Source of the DNA: Sphingobium sp. | Lineage (GTDB): Bacteria > Pseudomonadota > Alphaproteobacteria > Sphingomonadales > Sphingomonadaceae | DNA: 58,840 nucleotides | Assembly (NCBI RefSeq): GCF_003248505.1 | Contig: NZ_QFOA01000015.1 | Location: 1 to 58,840, forward strand | Direction: 5' to 3' | In this document: positions 35,391-42,926 of the stretch, in pieces | Layout of the letters: every line of letters starts with the position of its first letter | Numbering within the stretch: the first letter of the stretch is position 1 | The notes under the pieces: model-generated | Told to the model about the DNA's origin: nothing | The model's database searches: none | What the model saw: only the letters and a program-made list of their open reading frames with translations | Program-made: the position numbers and the translations under genes

Positions 35391-36157
35391 GCCTACAGAA
35401 TCTGCGTGCCATCGCGGCCATCTACGCCTTCGAACTCCATCGGTTTCGCAGGACGCTGCTGACCGGATTGTTGGTCCCCGTCATCACTACGTCGCTTTAT
35501 TTCGTGGTGTTCGGCGGTGCGATCGGGTCCCGCATGACGGAAATCGACGGTATCCCCTATGCCGCGTTCATCGTGCCCGGCCTCATCATGATGTCGATGT
35601 TCACCGAGAGCATCTTCAATGCCAGCTTCGGCATCTACATGCCCAAGTTCACCGGGACTATCTACGAACTGCTTTCCGCGCCCGTATCCGCGACTGAAAC
35701 CGTCATTGCCTATGTCGGCGCGGCAGCGACGAAATCGCTGATCGTGGGCACGATCATCTTCGTCACCGCTCATCTCTTTGTCGACGTGCCGGTGGCGCAT
35801 CCCTTCGCCATGGCGGCTTTCATGGTGTTGATCGCGGTCAGCTTCTGCCTGTTCGGCTTCATCCTCGGCATCTGGGCGCAGAGTTTCGAACAGTTGCAGG
35901 TGATCCCCCTGCTTCTGGTCATGCCGATGACGTTTCTGGGAGGCGCTTTCTATTCCGTGCACATGCTGGGCGAACCTTGGCGAACGATCACGCTGTTCAA
36001 CCCTATCGTCTATCTGATCTCGGGCTTCCGCTGGACGTTCTTCGGTCGGGGAGACGTGGGGATCGAGTTCAGCCTGCTGTTTGCCGCCGGGATGCTGGCG
36101 GTGTGCGTCGCGGTCATCGCATGGATGTTCCGCACCGGGTATCGACTTAAGAAATGA
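35387..36157 (+). CDS. ABC-2 type exporter permease (YadH/NodJ-like)
   Basis: A 256-residue membrane protein with about six helices: GLLVPVITTSLYFVVFGGAIG, then IVPGLIMMSMFTESIFNASFGIY, then helices around 105-130, 135-160, 170-195 and 225-250. The motif LLLVMPMTFLGGAFYSVHMLGEPW, followed by NPIVYLISGFRW, is typical of the ABC-2 permease family. It works with the ATPase encoded just upstream as a half-transporter dimer in the inner membrane. Confidence 0.88.
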   Translation: MSLQNLRAIAAIYAFELHRFRRTLLTGLLVPVITTSLYFVVFGGAIGSRMTEIDGIPYAAFIVPGLIMMSMFTESIFNASFGIYMPKFTGTIYELLSAPVSATETVIAYVGAAATKSLIVGTIIFVTAHLFVDVPVAHPFAMAAFMVLIAVSFCLFGFILGIWAQSFEQLQVIPLLLVMPMTFLGGAFYSVHMLGEPWRTITLFNPIVYLISGFRWTFFGRGDVGIEFSLLFAAGMLAVCVAVIAWMFRTGYRLKK

Positions 36158-36191
36158 CGAGGGGGCAGTGCCGCCGCCACACCGGCAGGGA

Positions 36192-36512
36192 TCAGGCCGC
36201 CGCGCTTTCGGGCGCGATGGCAAAAAGGGTCACGCCCTTATATTTGTCGTCACCTTCGTTGTAGAGGCCGTACATTCCCTCGAACGGCTCGTCGAGAACC
36301 ACGATATCGGAAAGTCCCGCGAGCTTGAACGTTCCAAGCTTCAGTTCACGCGGCGGGCGACCGTCGCGGTCGGTGGTGACCGCGTCGACATACATTTCGT
36401 CATGGCGCGTATAAAGGATGTGCGGCGCCAGCGTGACCACCATCTTGTTGTAGGTCACTTTCAGGCACTTCTGGAGCGCGATCGCTTCAAAAATCTCGGT
36501 CGGGGCTTGCAT
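36192..36512 (-). CDS. Hypothetical protein
   Basis: A 106-residue soluble protein (MQAPTEIFEAIALQKCLKVT to ESAAA). It has an alternating beta pattern (KMVVTLAPHILYTRHDEMYVDAVTTD, LKLGTFKLAGLSDIVVLDEPF) that faintly recalls WYL-type ligand domains, with no DNA-binding part. ATG 36512 is preferred; the frame is open to 36623 but that would overlap the MATE gene end. The same strand as the MATE gene upstream suggests possible cotranscription. I cannot assign a function. Confidence 0.65.
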   Translation of the reverse strand: MQAPTEIFEAIALQKCLKVTYNKMVVTLAPHILYTRHDEMYVDAVTTDRDGRPPRELKLGTFKLAGLSDIVVLDEPFEGMYGLYNEGDDKYKGVTLFAIAPESAAA

Positions 36513-36603
36513 GATGGCGTCTGATTGACCGATTCGCGCGAGTCTTTCAATTGTTTTGTGCGCTGCACCATGCTCCTGTCGTGCAATCCTCGCGATAAAC
36601 CGT

Positions 36604-37968
36604 TCAGGACGGGGTGAGGCCAAGCCGATCGCGCATGGCCCATCGCGTCACCAGCAGAAAAGCGACTGCGCCCAAGCCGCTTGCGAGGCCGATCCATATG
36701 CCCAGGCCCGCCATATGCAGGGGAAAGGCAAGGAACGCGCCCACGCCGATCCCGACGATCCAGTAGCCGATGAGTGCGAAAATCATGGGTACGGTCGTAT
36801 CCTGAACCCCGCGCAGCACGCCCGCGCCAACCGCCTGTGCCGCATCGACCAGTTGGAAAAGGGCGGCGATGCTGAGGAAGCTGACCGCCAGCGCGGCGGT
36901 CCGTGCATTGGCGGGATCGGAAAGGTCGAGGAACGCCGAAATCAGCGCGCGCGGGGCGAAGACTAGCAGCGCGGCGGCACACAGGGCAAATCCGGTGCCG
37001 AGCCCCAGCGCGAGCCACCCTGCGCGGCCTATCGCCTCACGGTCGCGGCGGCCATAGGCCATGCCGACCCTGACGGTGGCCGCCTGTCCGATGCCCATCG
37101 GCACCATGAAGACGAGCGCCGCGATCTGGATCGCGACGGCGTGGGCCGCCAGCGATTCGCGGCCGATCAGCCCCATGAGGAACGCGGACGCGTTGAACAC
37201 GGTCGTTTCAAAACCCAGCGTCACCGCTATCGGCAGGCCCAGCGCCCACACCTGCCGGTGCCGCTGCCGATCGCGCGTCCAGAAACGCCCCATCAAGCTG
37301 TAACGTCGGAACCGTCGGTCGATCAGAATGACCGCCAGCAACCCCAGAAACAGGAAGGAAGAGGAGATGCTGCTGGCCAGGCCCGCCCCGAACAATCCAA
37401 GTTCGGGCAACCCCAGATGTCCGAAGATCAAGGCCCAGCCCATCAGGACGTTCACAGGAATGGCCGCGAGCATGATGACGAGGCCCCAAACCGGTCGCTC
37501 CAGCGCAGCGATAAAATTGCGCAGCGTTGTAAAGCCCAGGAACGGCAGAAGCGCCCATTGCAGGCCGTGCATCAATCGCCCGGCTTCGCGTGCGAGGTCC
37601 GGTTCCTGTCCCATGGCCAGCAGGATGGTTTCGCATTCCCACAGGACGATCCAACCCGGCAGCACGAAGAACAGGGCGGCACGCAGCGTCTGGTGGACCG
37701 TGCGCCGAACCTCTCGGACGCTGTGGCGTCTGCGCCCACGTTCGCTGGCGATAAGCGGAGACGCAGCGGTCACCAACCCCATGCCGAATATCAGCAGGGC
37801 GTGAAACAGGTTGATCGCCAGCGCCCCGGCTGCGACGCTTTCCGCGCCCCGCCGCCCCAGCAGCAGCAGGTCGCTCGCGGCGATGGCCGACCAGGCGACA
37901 TTACCCGCGATCATCGGTAGCGCCAGCGCGATCAGGGCACCTGCTTCGATCCGCCATGGAGACGTCAT
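36604..37968 (-). CDS. MATE-family efflux transporter (NorM-like)
   Basis: A 454-residue inner-membrane antiporter with 12 predicted helices in two similar halves. Features are the N-terminal ALALPMIAGNVAWSAIAASDLLLLGR, GMGLVTAASPLIASERGRR and the matching second-half GIGQAATVRVGMAYGRRD. These are characteristic of multidrug and toxin extrusion proteins that use Na+ or H+ gradients. It starts 4 nt after the DUF808 gene, so the two are probably one transcription unit. Substrate unknown. Confidence 0.9.
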   Translation of the reverse strand: MTSPWRIEAGALIALALPMIAGNVAWSAIAASDLLLLGRRGAESVAAGALAINLFHALLIFGMGLVTAASPLIASERGRRRHSVREVRRTVHQTLRAALFFVLPGWIVLWECETILLAMGQEPDLAREAGRLMHGLQWALLPFLGFTTLRNFIAALERPVWGLVIMLAAIPVNVLMGWALIFGHLGLPELGLFGAGLASSISSSFLFLGLLAVILIDRRFRRYSLMGRFWTRDRQRHRQVWALGLPIAVTLGFETTVFNASAFLMGLIGRESLAAHAVAIQIAALVFMVPMGIGQAATVRVGMAYGRRDREAIGRAGWLALGLGTGFALCAAALLVFAPRALISAFLDLSDPANARTAALAVSFLSIAALFQLVDAAQAVGAGVLRGVQDTTVPMIFALIGYWIVGIGVGAFLAFPLHMAGLGIWIGLASGLGAVAFLLVTRWAMRDRLGLTPS

Positions 37969-37972
37969 GGAG

Positions 37973-38908
37973 TCAGCCCTTGCGTGCCTTGGCCGAGAGC
38001 ATGTGCAGCGCAGCGACGATAAGGCCGCCTATCACAAGGCCCACCAGCGCGCCGCCAGCGGCATTGACGACCCAATCGACCGCACTGCCCATTGCCGGGG
38101 TGGCGTGCGCTGCGCTTTCCGCCACGTGATGAATGGTCCCAGGAATGAGGTTCCAATGGAATTCATGCAGTCCGTGGACGATCAGGCCGCCGCCGACCCA
38201 CAGCATTGCCGCCGTCCCGACCACCCCCAGCACCGCCATTAGTACCGGCATCGCCTTGACCAACCCTCGACCGAACGCTCGGACCCCGGAGGATTTTCGC
38301 TGGGCCATGTGAAGCCCGATGTCGTCCATTTTCACGATAAAGCCCACGACGCCATAAACGCCTGCGGTGATGACGAACGCCACGATGACGAGCACGACCG
38401 CCTGTTCCCACAATGGCTTGTCCGCCACCGTGCCGAGGGAGATCGCCATGATCTCACCCGACAGGATGAAGTCTGTGCGGATGGCGCTCGATACCTTTTG
38501 CGTTTCAAGGTCGGCCGGGCTGGCAGGGGCGGGCCCCTCGTCAGTATGACCGCCCTGAAATGCCTCGACGATTTTCTCCACCGCCTCGTAACAAAGAAAG
38601 GCGCCCCCCAGCATCAGCAGCGGCGGCAACGCCCAAGGCGCGAAGGCGGAAAGTACCAAAGCTGCCGGAAGCAGGAACAGGAGCTTGTTGCGGAGCGAGC
38701 CCTTGGCAATCTTCCAGATGATCGGCAGTTCGCGCTGGGGGCTGAGGCCCATGACGTAATTTGGCGTGACAGCGGTATCGTCGATTACGACGCCCGCGGC
38801 CTTCGATCCAGCCCGGCCAGCGGCGCCGGCGACATCGTCCAGAGACGCCGCCGCAAGTTTGGCGATGCCCGCTACGTCGTCGAGCAACGCGATCAGCCCA
38901 GAAGGCAT
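37973..38908 (-). CDS. DUF808 family inner-membrane protein (YedI-like)
   Basis: A 311-residue polytopic protein. The opening MPSGLIALLDDVAGIAKLAAASLDD, then VIDDTAVTPNYVMGL and RELPIIWKIAKGSLRNKL, is diagnostic of DUF808 (YedI). About six hydrophobic helices follow, with a soluble section at about 120-160. Function is unknown in the family. AGGGGAAA precedes the ATG. It is followed at once by the MATE gene. Confidence 0.9.
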   Translation of the reverse strand: MPSGLIALLDDVAGIAKLAAASLDDVAGAAGRAGSKAAGVVIDDTAVTPNYVMGLSPQRELPIIWKIAKGSLRNKLLFLLPAALVLSAFAPWALPPLLMLGGAFLCYEAVEKIVEAFQGGHTDEGPAPASPADLETQKVSSAIRTDFILSGEIMAISLGTVADKPLWEQAVVLVIVAFVITAGVYGVVGFIVKMDDIGLHMAQRKSSGVRAFGRGLVKAMPVLMAVLGVVGTAAMLWVGGGLIVHGLHEFHWNLIPGTIHHVAESAAHATPAMGSAVDWVVNAAGGALVGLVIGGLIVAALHMLSAKARKG

Positions 38909-38993
38909 GGAAGATTTCCCCTGTGACGGGCATCAACGCCCTGATGCGCGCTCCATAAGGCGCAGCGGGCAGGGGGGCAATGGAGCGTGGTCG

Positions 38994-39227
38994 TCAATAA
39001 TTACCGGGCGGATCGCTGGCTGGAAAGCTCTCGTCGGACTGTTCGTCGACAACATCCCAGTCCTTGGCGGCGATTCCGTGCTGGGGCCCCGCTTCCCGGA
39101 TTTCGCCCGGCGGCACCGCCGATCCCGGCTCCTTGCGCGGTTGCGCGGTTCCCATCCATTCTCGCCAGCCTTTGAATGCGAAAGCGCCGAGGCCCGTGAC
39201 GATGGCTAGTTTCAATAGCCCCTTCAT
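38994..39227 (-). CDS. Small protein with SDESFPASDPP tail
   Basis: A 77-residue protein with one N-terminal hydrophobic segment (LLKLAIVTGLGAFAFKGW) and a polar tail ending DEQSDESFPASDPPGNY. That acidic C-terminal motif recurs in many small alphaproteobacterial proteins of unknown function, often stress-linked. It overlaps the upstream gene by 4 nt (ATGA), suggesting a two-gene unit with the 110-residue protein. Confidence 0.7.
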   Translation of the reverse strand: MKGLLKLAIVTGLGAFAFKGWREWMGTAQPRKEPGSAVPPGEIREAGPQHGIAAKDWDVVDEQSDESFPASDPPGNY

Positions 39228-39556
39228 GACGACTTCTCCTTTTCACGATGCATGTGGACCCAATCCGCGCGATCATGCCCGACGGCGTCGGGCGTCAGTG
39301 GCATTTCGCCTTCTGCGTCGGCACTGTCGGGACAATGCCCGCCGGTTGCTGACAAGGCCGTGTTCCAACGTTGACGCAGGGCAGCATCGATCATCCGCTC
39401 CCACACCGCCACTTCGCCTTCTTCCAACATAGCGCTGTCTGGCTGCTTCATCAGGGCCAGGATGCTTGCCGCTGCCTCCACCCGGTCGGGCCAGTTTTCA
39501 GGATGATCCCCGGCGAGGTATCGGGCCAGCCGTTCGATGAGAGTATGATTGTCCAT
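39224..39556 (-). CDS. Hypothetical protein
   Basis: A 110-residue soluble, helix-rich, acidic protein (MDNHTLIERLARYLAGDHP to KEKSS). The start at 39556 fits MDNHTLIERLAR; eight more codons are open upstream to a GTG at 39580. Coupled by ATGA to the gene at 38994-39227. The stretch ALMKQPDSAMLEEGE, then VWERMIDAALRQRW, resembles other sphingomonad hypothetical proteins, but I do not know a function. Confidence 0.65.
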   Translation of the reverse strand: MDNHTLIERLARYLAGDHPENWPDRVEAAASILALMKQPDSAMLEEGEVAVWERMIDAALRQRWNTALSATGGHCPDSADAEGEMPLTPDAVGHDRADWVHMHREKEKSS

Positions 39557-39871
39557 GCGACCCGAACGCCCGTTAACCAAGCGCCGTTCCGTCTTTCGTT
39601 ACGCGAGCGCACCGATTTCAACACATGGGTTTATAACCGGGTGGATCGCAAGCCCGTTGGCAAAGGAAAGCGAAGCCCTGAGCCGACAAAAGCAACTACA
39701 TTGACGAGCACACACGTAAAGCCGGCCATGTCGAGGAAAACCAAGAGAATCGGGACGTTCTGCCTGATGAGGCCAGGGGAATTTCCCGAACGGTTGTAAA
39801 GAAGGAGCCGGGTGGGGGCAGCAAATCCGGTGCAACGAGGGGGAGCCCAGATACCCCTGGGTCATCCCATC
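39557..39871. other. Intergenic stretch without a supported gene
   Basis: No reading frame here has convincing protein character or a good ribosome site. The composition is more AT-rich than the flanking genes in its central part (about 39680-39760). It lies between the promoter side of the hypothetical pair and the 3' end of the membrane-protein gene, so it should hold a leftward promoter for 39224-39556. No clear hairpin terminator was seen. Confidence 0.5.
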
Positions 39872-41275
39872 CTATTTGATGAGGTCGGCGTAATTTGCCG
39901 GGGCCGTCGGCAAGACCCACCGTGCGGCTGTGCCAGTGGCAACGATGAACAAGGCGCCGACCGCAGTGGTAACGGTAAGGCTTTTGGACCCCCGGCGGTC
40001 CGTGACCAGCCAGCCGAGCATGACCGCAACCATCGACCAGAGGTGATAGCGCAGGTCGGAAGAAATGCTGATCGCGAGGAAACTGGCTTCCTGCACAATC
40101 GCCGAGGCAAACAGGGCCCGAGCCATAGACTCCCGAACGCTTTGTCCGCGCCAACATAGCCGCAAGCCGACCGCTCCCGCGAACGTCCAAACAATCGGCC
40201 AGCATAAAGGTGTGCCGACCAGAATCCCGGCAACGGCCATCCATGCCAGGACTGCGGTGTCGTGCGGGTCCGGCAGGTCCCACCGGTTCGGCTCTGTGCG
40301 GGACGGCGGCACGGCTAGGGGCCAGTGCCCGCCGACCAGCCAGCGTTCGGTAGAGTTGAAGTGAGCGAAGCGGTGGGCCAAATAGGCGAAGGGATGTGCG
40401 ACCGCCGTACTGGCCAATAATCGATAGAGATGCCCCGGCGTATCGCGGTCAAGCGGGTGGATCGCGGCCATGCACTGATCGCGGCTGCCAAGCGGATCCC
40501 AGAAAAGCGGCTTGACGCAATGCGATTGCACCAGCGCCTGCGCCGATCCCGGAGCGAGGCCTGCGACCGGCTTGTCGATCCGGACGGCAATGCCGGCCAG
40601 ATCGTAAAGGGGAACCGTGCGCTGCACCCCGCTGTCCTGCGCGCCGAGCAGGCCATGGTTGATGACAGGACTGACGGCGAGCACGAGGCCGATGCCGCCA
40701 AGAACCGCTACGGCGTGCCGCACACGGAGCGGGCCCTGGACCGCCGCCAGCACGGCGAACGGGATGACTGCGAACACGGCGTTGGCGCGGACCAACAGGG
40801 CATAGCCGACAAGGATCGCAACGACGATCCGTTGCCACAGCGACATCGGGCTGCCGCGCAGGCGGGAGCGGAGAATGAGCCCAGTCGCCAGGAGCATTGC
40901 CGCCATCAGGTGGCTGTCCTTCACGATCACGCCCTGCCAGCCGAGCAGCGGCGGAAAAAGAGCGGTGGCCAGTACCGCGATCCGCCGCCATCCGGACAGA
41001 GCCTGCGCCACCCACCCGAACCCCAGCCAATATCCTGCCATCTGCAAAAGCAACATGGGACTGGCCCGCCATTCCGCCGGGCGGAACAACGACCAGAGCC
41101 GGGCCATGACCGGCGGGTGCCAGTCGTCGTAGCGACCCGTCATCGCCTGCGCATATTGGCCGACCGCGTCATAGCTGACGATGCCCGGCCAAAAGAGAAT
41201 GAGGGATGCCGCCATCAGCAGCATCGATAGGAGCAGAGGCCAGTGGCGGGCGAAGGACGATGCTTTGGCAACCAT
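39872..41275 (-). CDS. Polytopic membrane protein (GT39/GT-C-like), function unknown
   Basis: A protein of about 467 residues with roughly 10-12 transmembrane helices. After the first helix (LLLSMLLMAASLILFWPGIVS) comes a loop YDAVGQYAQAMTGRYDDWHPP. An acidic/aromatic loop of this kind after helix 1 is typical of GT-C lipid-linked sugar transferases and of their poorly described relatives in polysaccharide clusters. A long soluble loop occurs at about 245-310. ATG 41275 is chosen, as the frame upstream to 41341 crosses the ribosomal-operon terminator. No neighbours point to a specific glycan. Confidence 0.7.
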   Translation of the reverse strand: MVAKASSFARHWPLLLSMLLMAASLILFWPGIVSYDAVGQYAQAMTGRYDDWHPPVMARLWSLFRPAEWRASPMLLLQMAGYWLGFGWVAQALSGWRRIAVLATALFPPLLGWQGVIVKDSHLMAAMLLATGLILRSRLRGSPMSLWQRIVVAILVGYALLVRANAVFAVIPFAVLAAVQGPLRVRHAVAVLGGIGLVLAVSPVINHGLLGAQDSGVQRTVPLYDLAGIAVRIDKPVAGLAPGSAQALVQSHCVKPLFWDPLGSRDQCMAAIHPLDRDTPGHLYRLLASTAVAHPFAYLAHRFAHFNSTERWLVGGHWPLAVPPSRTEPNRWDLPDPHDTAVLAWMAVAGILVGTPLCWPIVWTFAGAVGLRLCWRGQSVRESMARALFASAIVQEASFLAISISSDLRYHLWSMVAVMLGWLVTDRRGSKSLTVTTAVGALFIVATGTAARWVLPTAPANYADLIK

Positions 41276-41327
41276 CGAAAAGAGCGACTCGCGTTGGAGG
41301 ATGCGCGGTATCCTTCCTGCAACAAAA

Positions 41328-41351
41328 AAGCCGCCCGGCAAGGGGCGGCTT
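41328..41351 (-). terminator. Intrinsic terminator of the rpsF-rpsR-rplI operon
   Basis: AAGCCGCCC (41328-41336) pairs perfectly with GGGCGGCTT (41343-41351) around a six-base loop. On the minus strand it is followed by TTTTGTT, placing it 27 nt after the rplI stop. It lies upstream of the following same-strand membrane-protein gene, which therefore needs its own promoter. Confidence 0.9.
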
Positions 41352-41378
41352 TCTCGTTTTTCGATCCGAAGGAAGGGA

Positions 41379-41978
41379 TCAGGCCTCTTCGACCGTCTCT
41401 TCGTCCGCGGAGGCCGTGGCGATCTCGCCCGGCTCTGCGTTGGGATCGTAATCTTCGGTAAAGCCGCTCTCGTCCTTTTCGAAGAGGTCAGCCATCACGT
41501 CGACGCCCTTCGCCTGAAGGTCTGCTTCGTCCGGCGAGCGGGCGACATTGACCGAGATCGTGGTGACGACTTCGGGGTGCAGCGCGACCTTGACGTCGAA
41601 CAGGCCAAGCGTCTTGATCGGACGTTCCAGAACCACCATCGCTTTGGTGACATTGGTGACGCCATCGGCATGAAGAGCCTCGACGATGTCGCGGACCGCG
41701 ACCGAGCCGTAAAGCTGGCCGGCGTTCGACGACTGGCGGATCAGGACGATCTGCTTGCCGTTGACGCCTTCGGCAGCCTTTTCGGCATCCGAGCGGCGAG
41801 CAGCGTTGTCGGCCTCGATCTTGGCGCGGTTCGCCTCGAACACCTTCTTGTTCGCGTTGTTGGAACGAAGGGCCTTCTTGTTGGGCAGCAGGAAGTTGCG
41901 CGCGTAGCCGTCCTTGACGGTTACGACGTCGCCGATGCCGCCCAGCTTCTCGATGCGTTCGAGCAGGATGATTTCCAT
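41379..41978 (-). CDS. rplI: 50S ribosomal protein L9 (bL9) with acidic extension
   Basis: Binds 23S rRNA near the L1 stalk and helps keep the reading frame. The N-terminal domain is classic (MEIILLERIEKLGGIGDVVTVKDGYARNFLLPNKKA), then the long helix and the C-terminal RNA-binding domain to about 150. At 199 residues it is about 50 longer than typical bL9; the extra tail is strongly acidic (EKDESGFTEDYDPNAEPGE, EETVEEA). Last gene of the rpsF-rpsR-rplI operon. Confidence 0.95.
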   Translation of the reverse strand: MEIILLERIEKLGGIGDVVTVKDGYARNFLLPNKKALRSNNANKKVFEANRAKIEADNAARRSDAEKAAEGVNGKQIVLIRQSSNAGQLYGSVAVRDIVEALHADGVTNVTKAMVVLERPIKTLGLFDVKVALHPEVVTTISVNVARSPDEADLQAKGVDVMADLFEKDESGFTEDYDPNAEPGEIATASADEETVEEA

Positions 41979-41991
41979 GGGGTCTACTCCC

Positions 41992-42216
41992 TTACTTTAC
42001 GATGTAGGGCAGCAGGCCCAGATGACGGGCGCGCTTGATGGCCTGGGCCAGCTCACGCTGCTTCTTGGCGGAGACCGCCGTGATGCGGCTAGGGACGATC
42101 TTGCCGCGTTCGGACACGAAGCCCTGAAGCAGACGAACGTCCTTATAGTCGATCTTCGGCGCATCCTTGGCGGCGAAGGGGCAGCTCTTGCGGCGGCGGA
42201 AAAACGGGCGTGCCAT
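41992..42216 (-). CDS. rpsR: 30S ribosomal protein S18 (bS18)
   Basis: A 74-residue protein that sits with S6 on the platform of the 30S subunit. Landmarks are RPFFRRRKSCPF, DYKDVRLLQGFVSERGKIVPSRITAVS and the C-terminal KRARHLGLLPY. It lies 13 nt after rpsF and 13 nt before rplI, the standard arrangement. Confidence 0.97.
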   Translation of the reverse strand: MARPFFRRRKSCPFAAKDAPKIDYKDVRLLQGFVSERGKIVPSRITAVSAKKQRELAQAIKRARHLGLLPYIVK

Positions 42217-42229
42217 GTTTCAGATCTCC

Positions 42230-42643
42230 TTATTCGCCAGCCGGGGCTTCTTCGCGCTCGCGGCGCGGGCCGCGATCGCCGCGATCACCACGGTCGCCGC
42301 GACCGCCACGGTCCGGACGGTCCTGCTTGCGCATCATCTCAGACGGGCCGGTTTCGAGCGCATCGACCTTGACGGTCATGTAGCGGATGATGTCTTCGTT
42401 GATCTGCGTCTGGCGCTCGAGCTCCGCAACGACGCCGGCGGGGGCGTCGATGTTCAGCATCACATAGTGCGCCTTGCGGTTCTTCGCGATCTTGTAGGCG
42501 AGGCTGCGCAGGCCCCAGGTTTCTACCTTGGTGACCTTGCCTTCCATATCCTCGACGATCTTGGTGGCGGTTTCCGCCAGAGCGTCCACCTGCGCCTGTG
42601 CCAGATCCTGGCGCGCAAGGAACACATGCTCGTAAAGAGCCAT
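42230..42643 (-). CDS. rpsF: 30S ribosomal protein S6 (bS6) with basic/acidic low-complexity tail
   Basis: Pairs with S18 on the 30S platform. The 137-residue product has the normal ferredoxin-like core (MALYEHVFLARQDL, WGLRSLAYKIAKNRKAHYVML, RYMTVKV). The tail after about residue 105 is built of GRGDRG-type repeats (RPDRGGRGDRGDRGDRGPRR), as in many alphaproteobacteria. The start at 42643 matches the family N-terminus; the frame upstream to 42745 is not part of it. Confidence 0.96.
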   Translation of the reverse strand: MALYEHVFLARQDLAQAQVDALAETATKIVEDMEGKVTKVETWGLRSLAYKIAKNRKAHYVMLNIDAPAGVVAELERQTQINEDIIRYMTVKVDALETGPSEMMRKQDRPDRGGRGDRGDRGDRGPRREREEAPAGE

Positions 42644-42926
42644 GTCTGTGCCTTCTCTGTTGGCCGATCGCTGACGCCCACCCCATGTGGAACGCCCCTC
42701 CGGCTGTCGTCCTGCAATTAAGCATCGCATCGGCGGTCGAGTCACCCCAACGTCCGAACGAAGGCGCGCCTATGGCGGAAAGAACAGGGAAAGGCAAGCG
42801 GCATCGCCCTTTCGCCGGGGCGGGGGAATGAGCGTCACTTGCAACCTTGTGCGCACCGTTCTTTTCTTCTTAGTTGCGTCGGCGCAGGAGAGAGCGCTTC
42901 ACTCAACGAAGGAGCGGGATTCACAT

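Noticed and set aside
39371..39799. Plus-strand frame of 142 codons
   Set aside because: It starts inside the opposite-strand hypothetical gene and has shadow-like composition without a start signal.
39599..39865. Minus-strand frame of 88 codons in the intergenic stretch
   Set aside because: No ribosome site, odd residue use (Cys/His/Pro-rich) and no recognisable pattern.
42240..42330. Repeated GATCGCCGCGATCACCACGG-like units considered as a possible repeat array
   Set aside because: They encode the GRGDRG-type tail of bS6 and are explained by the protein repeat, not by CRISPR or a mobile repeat.
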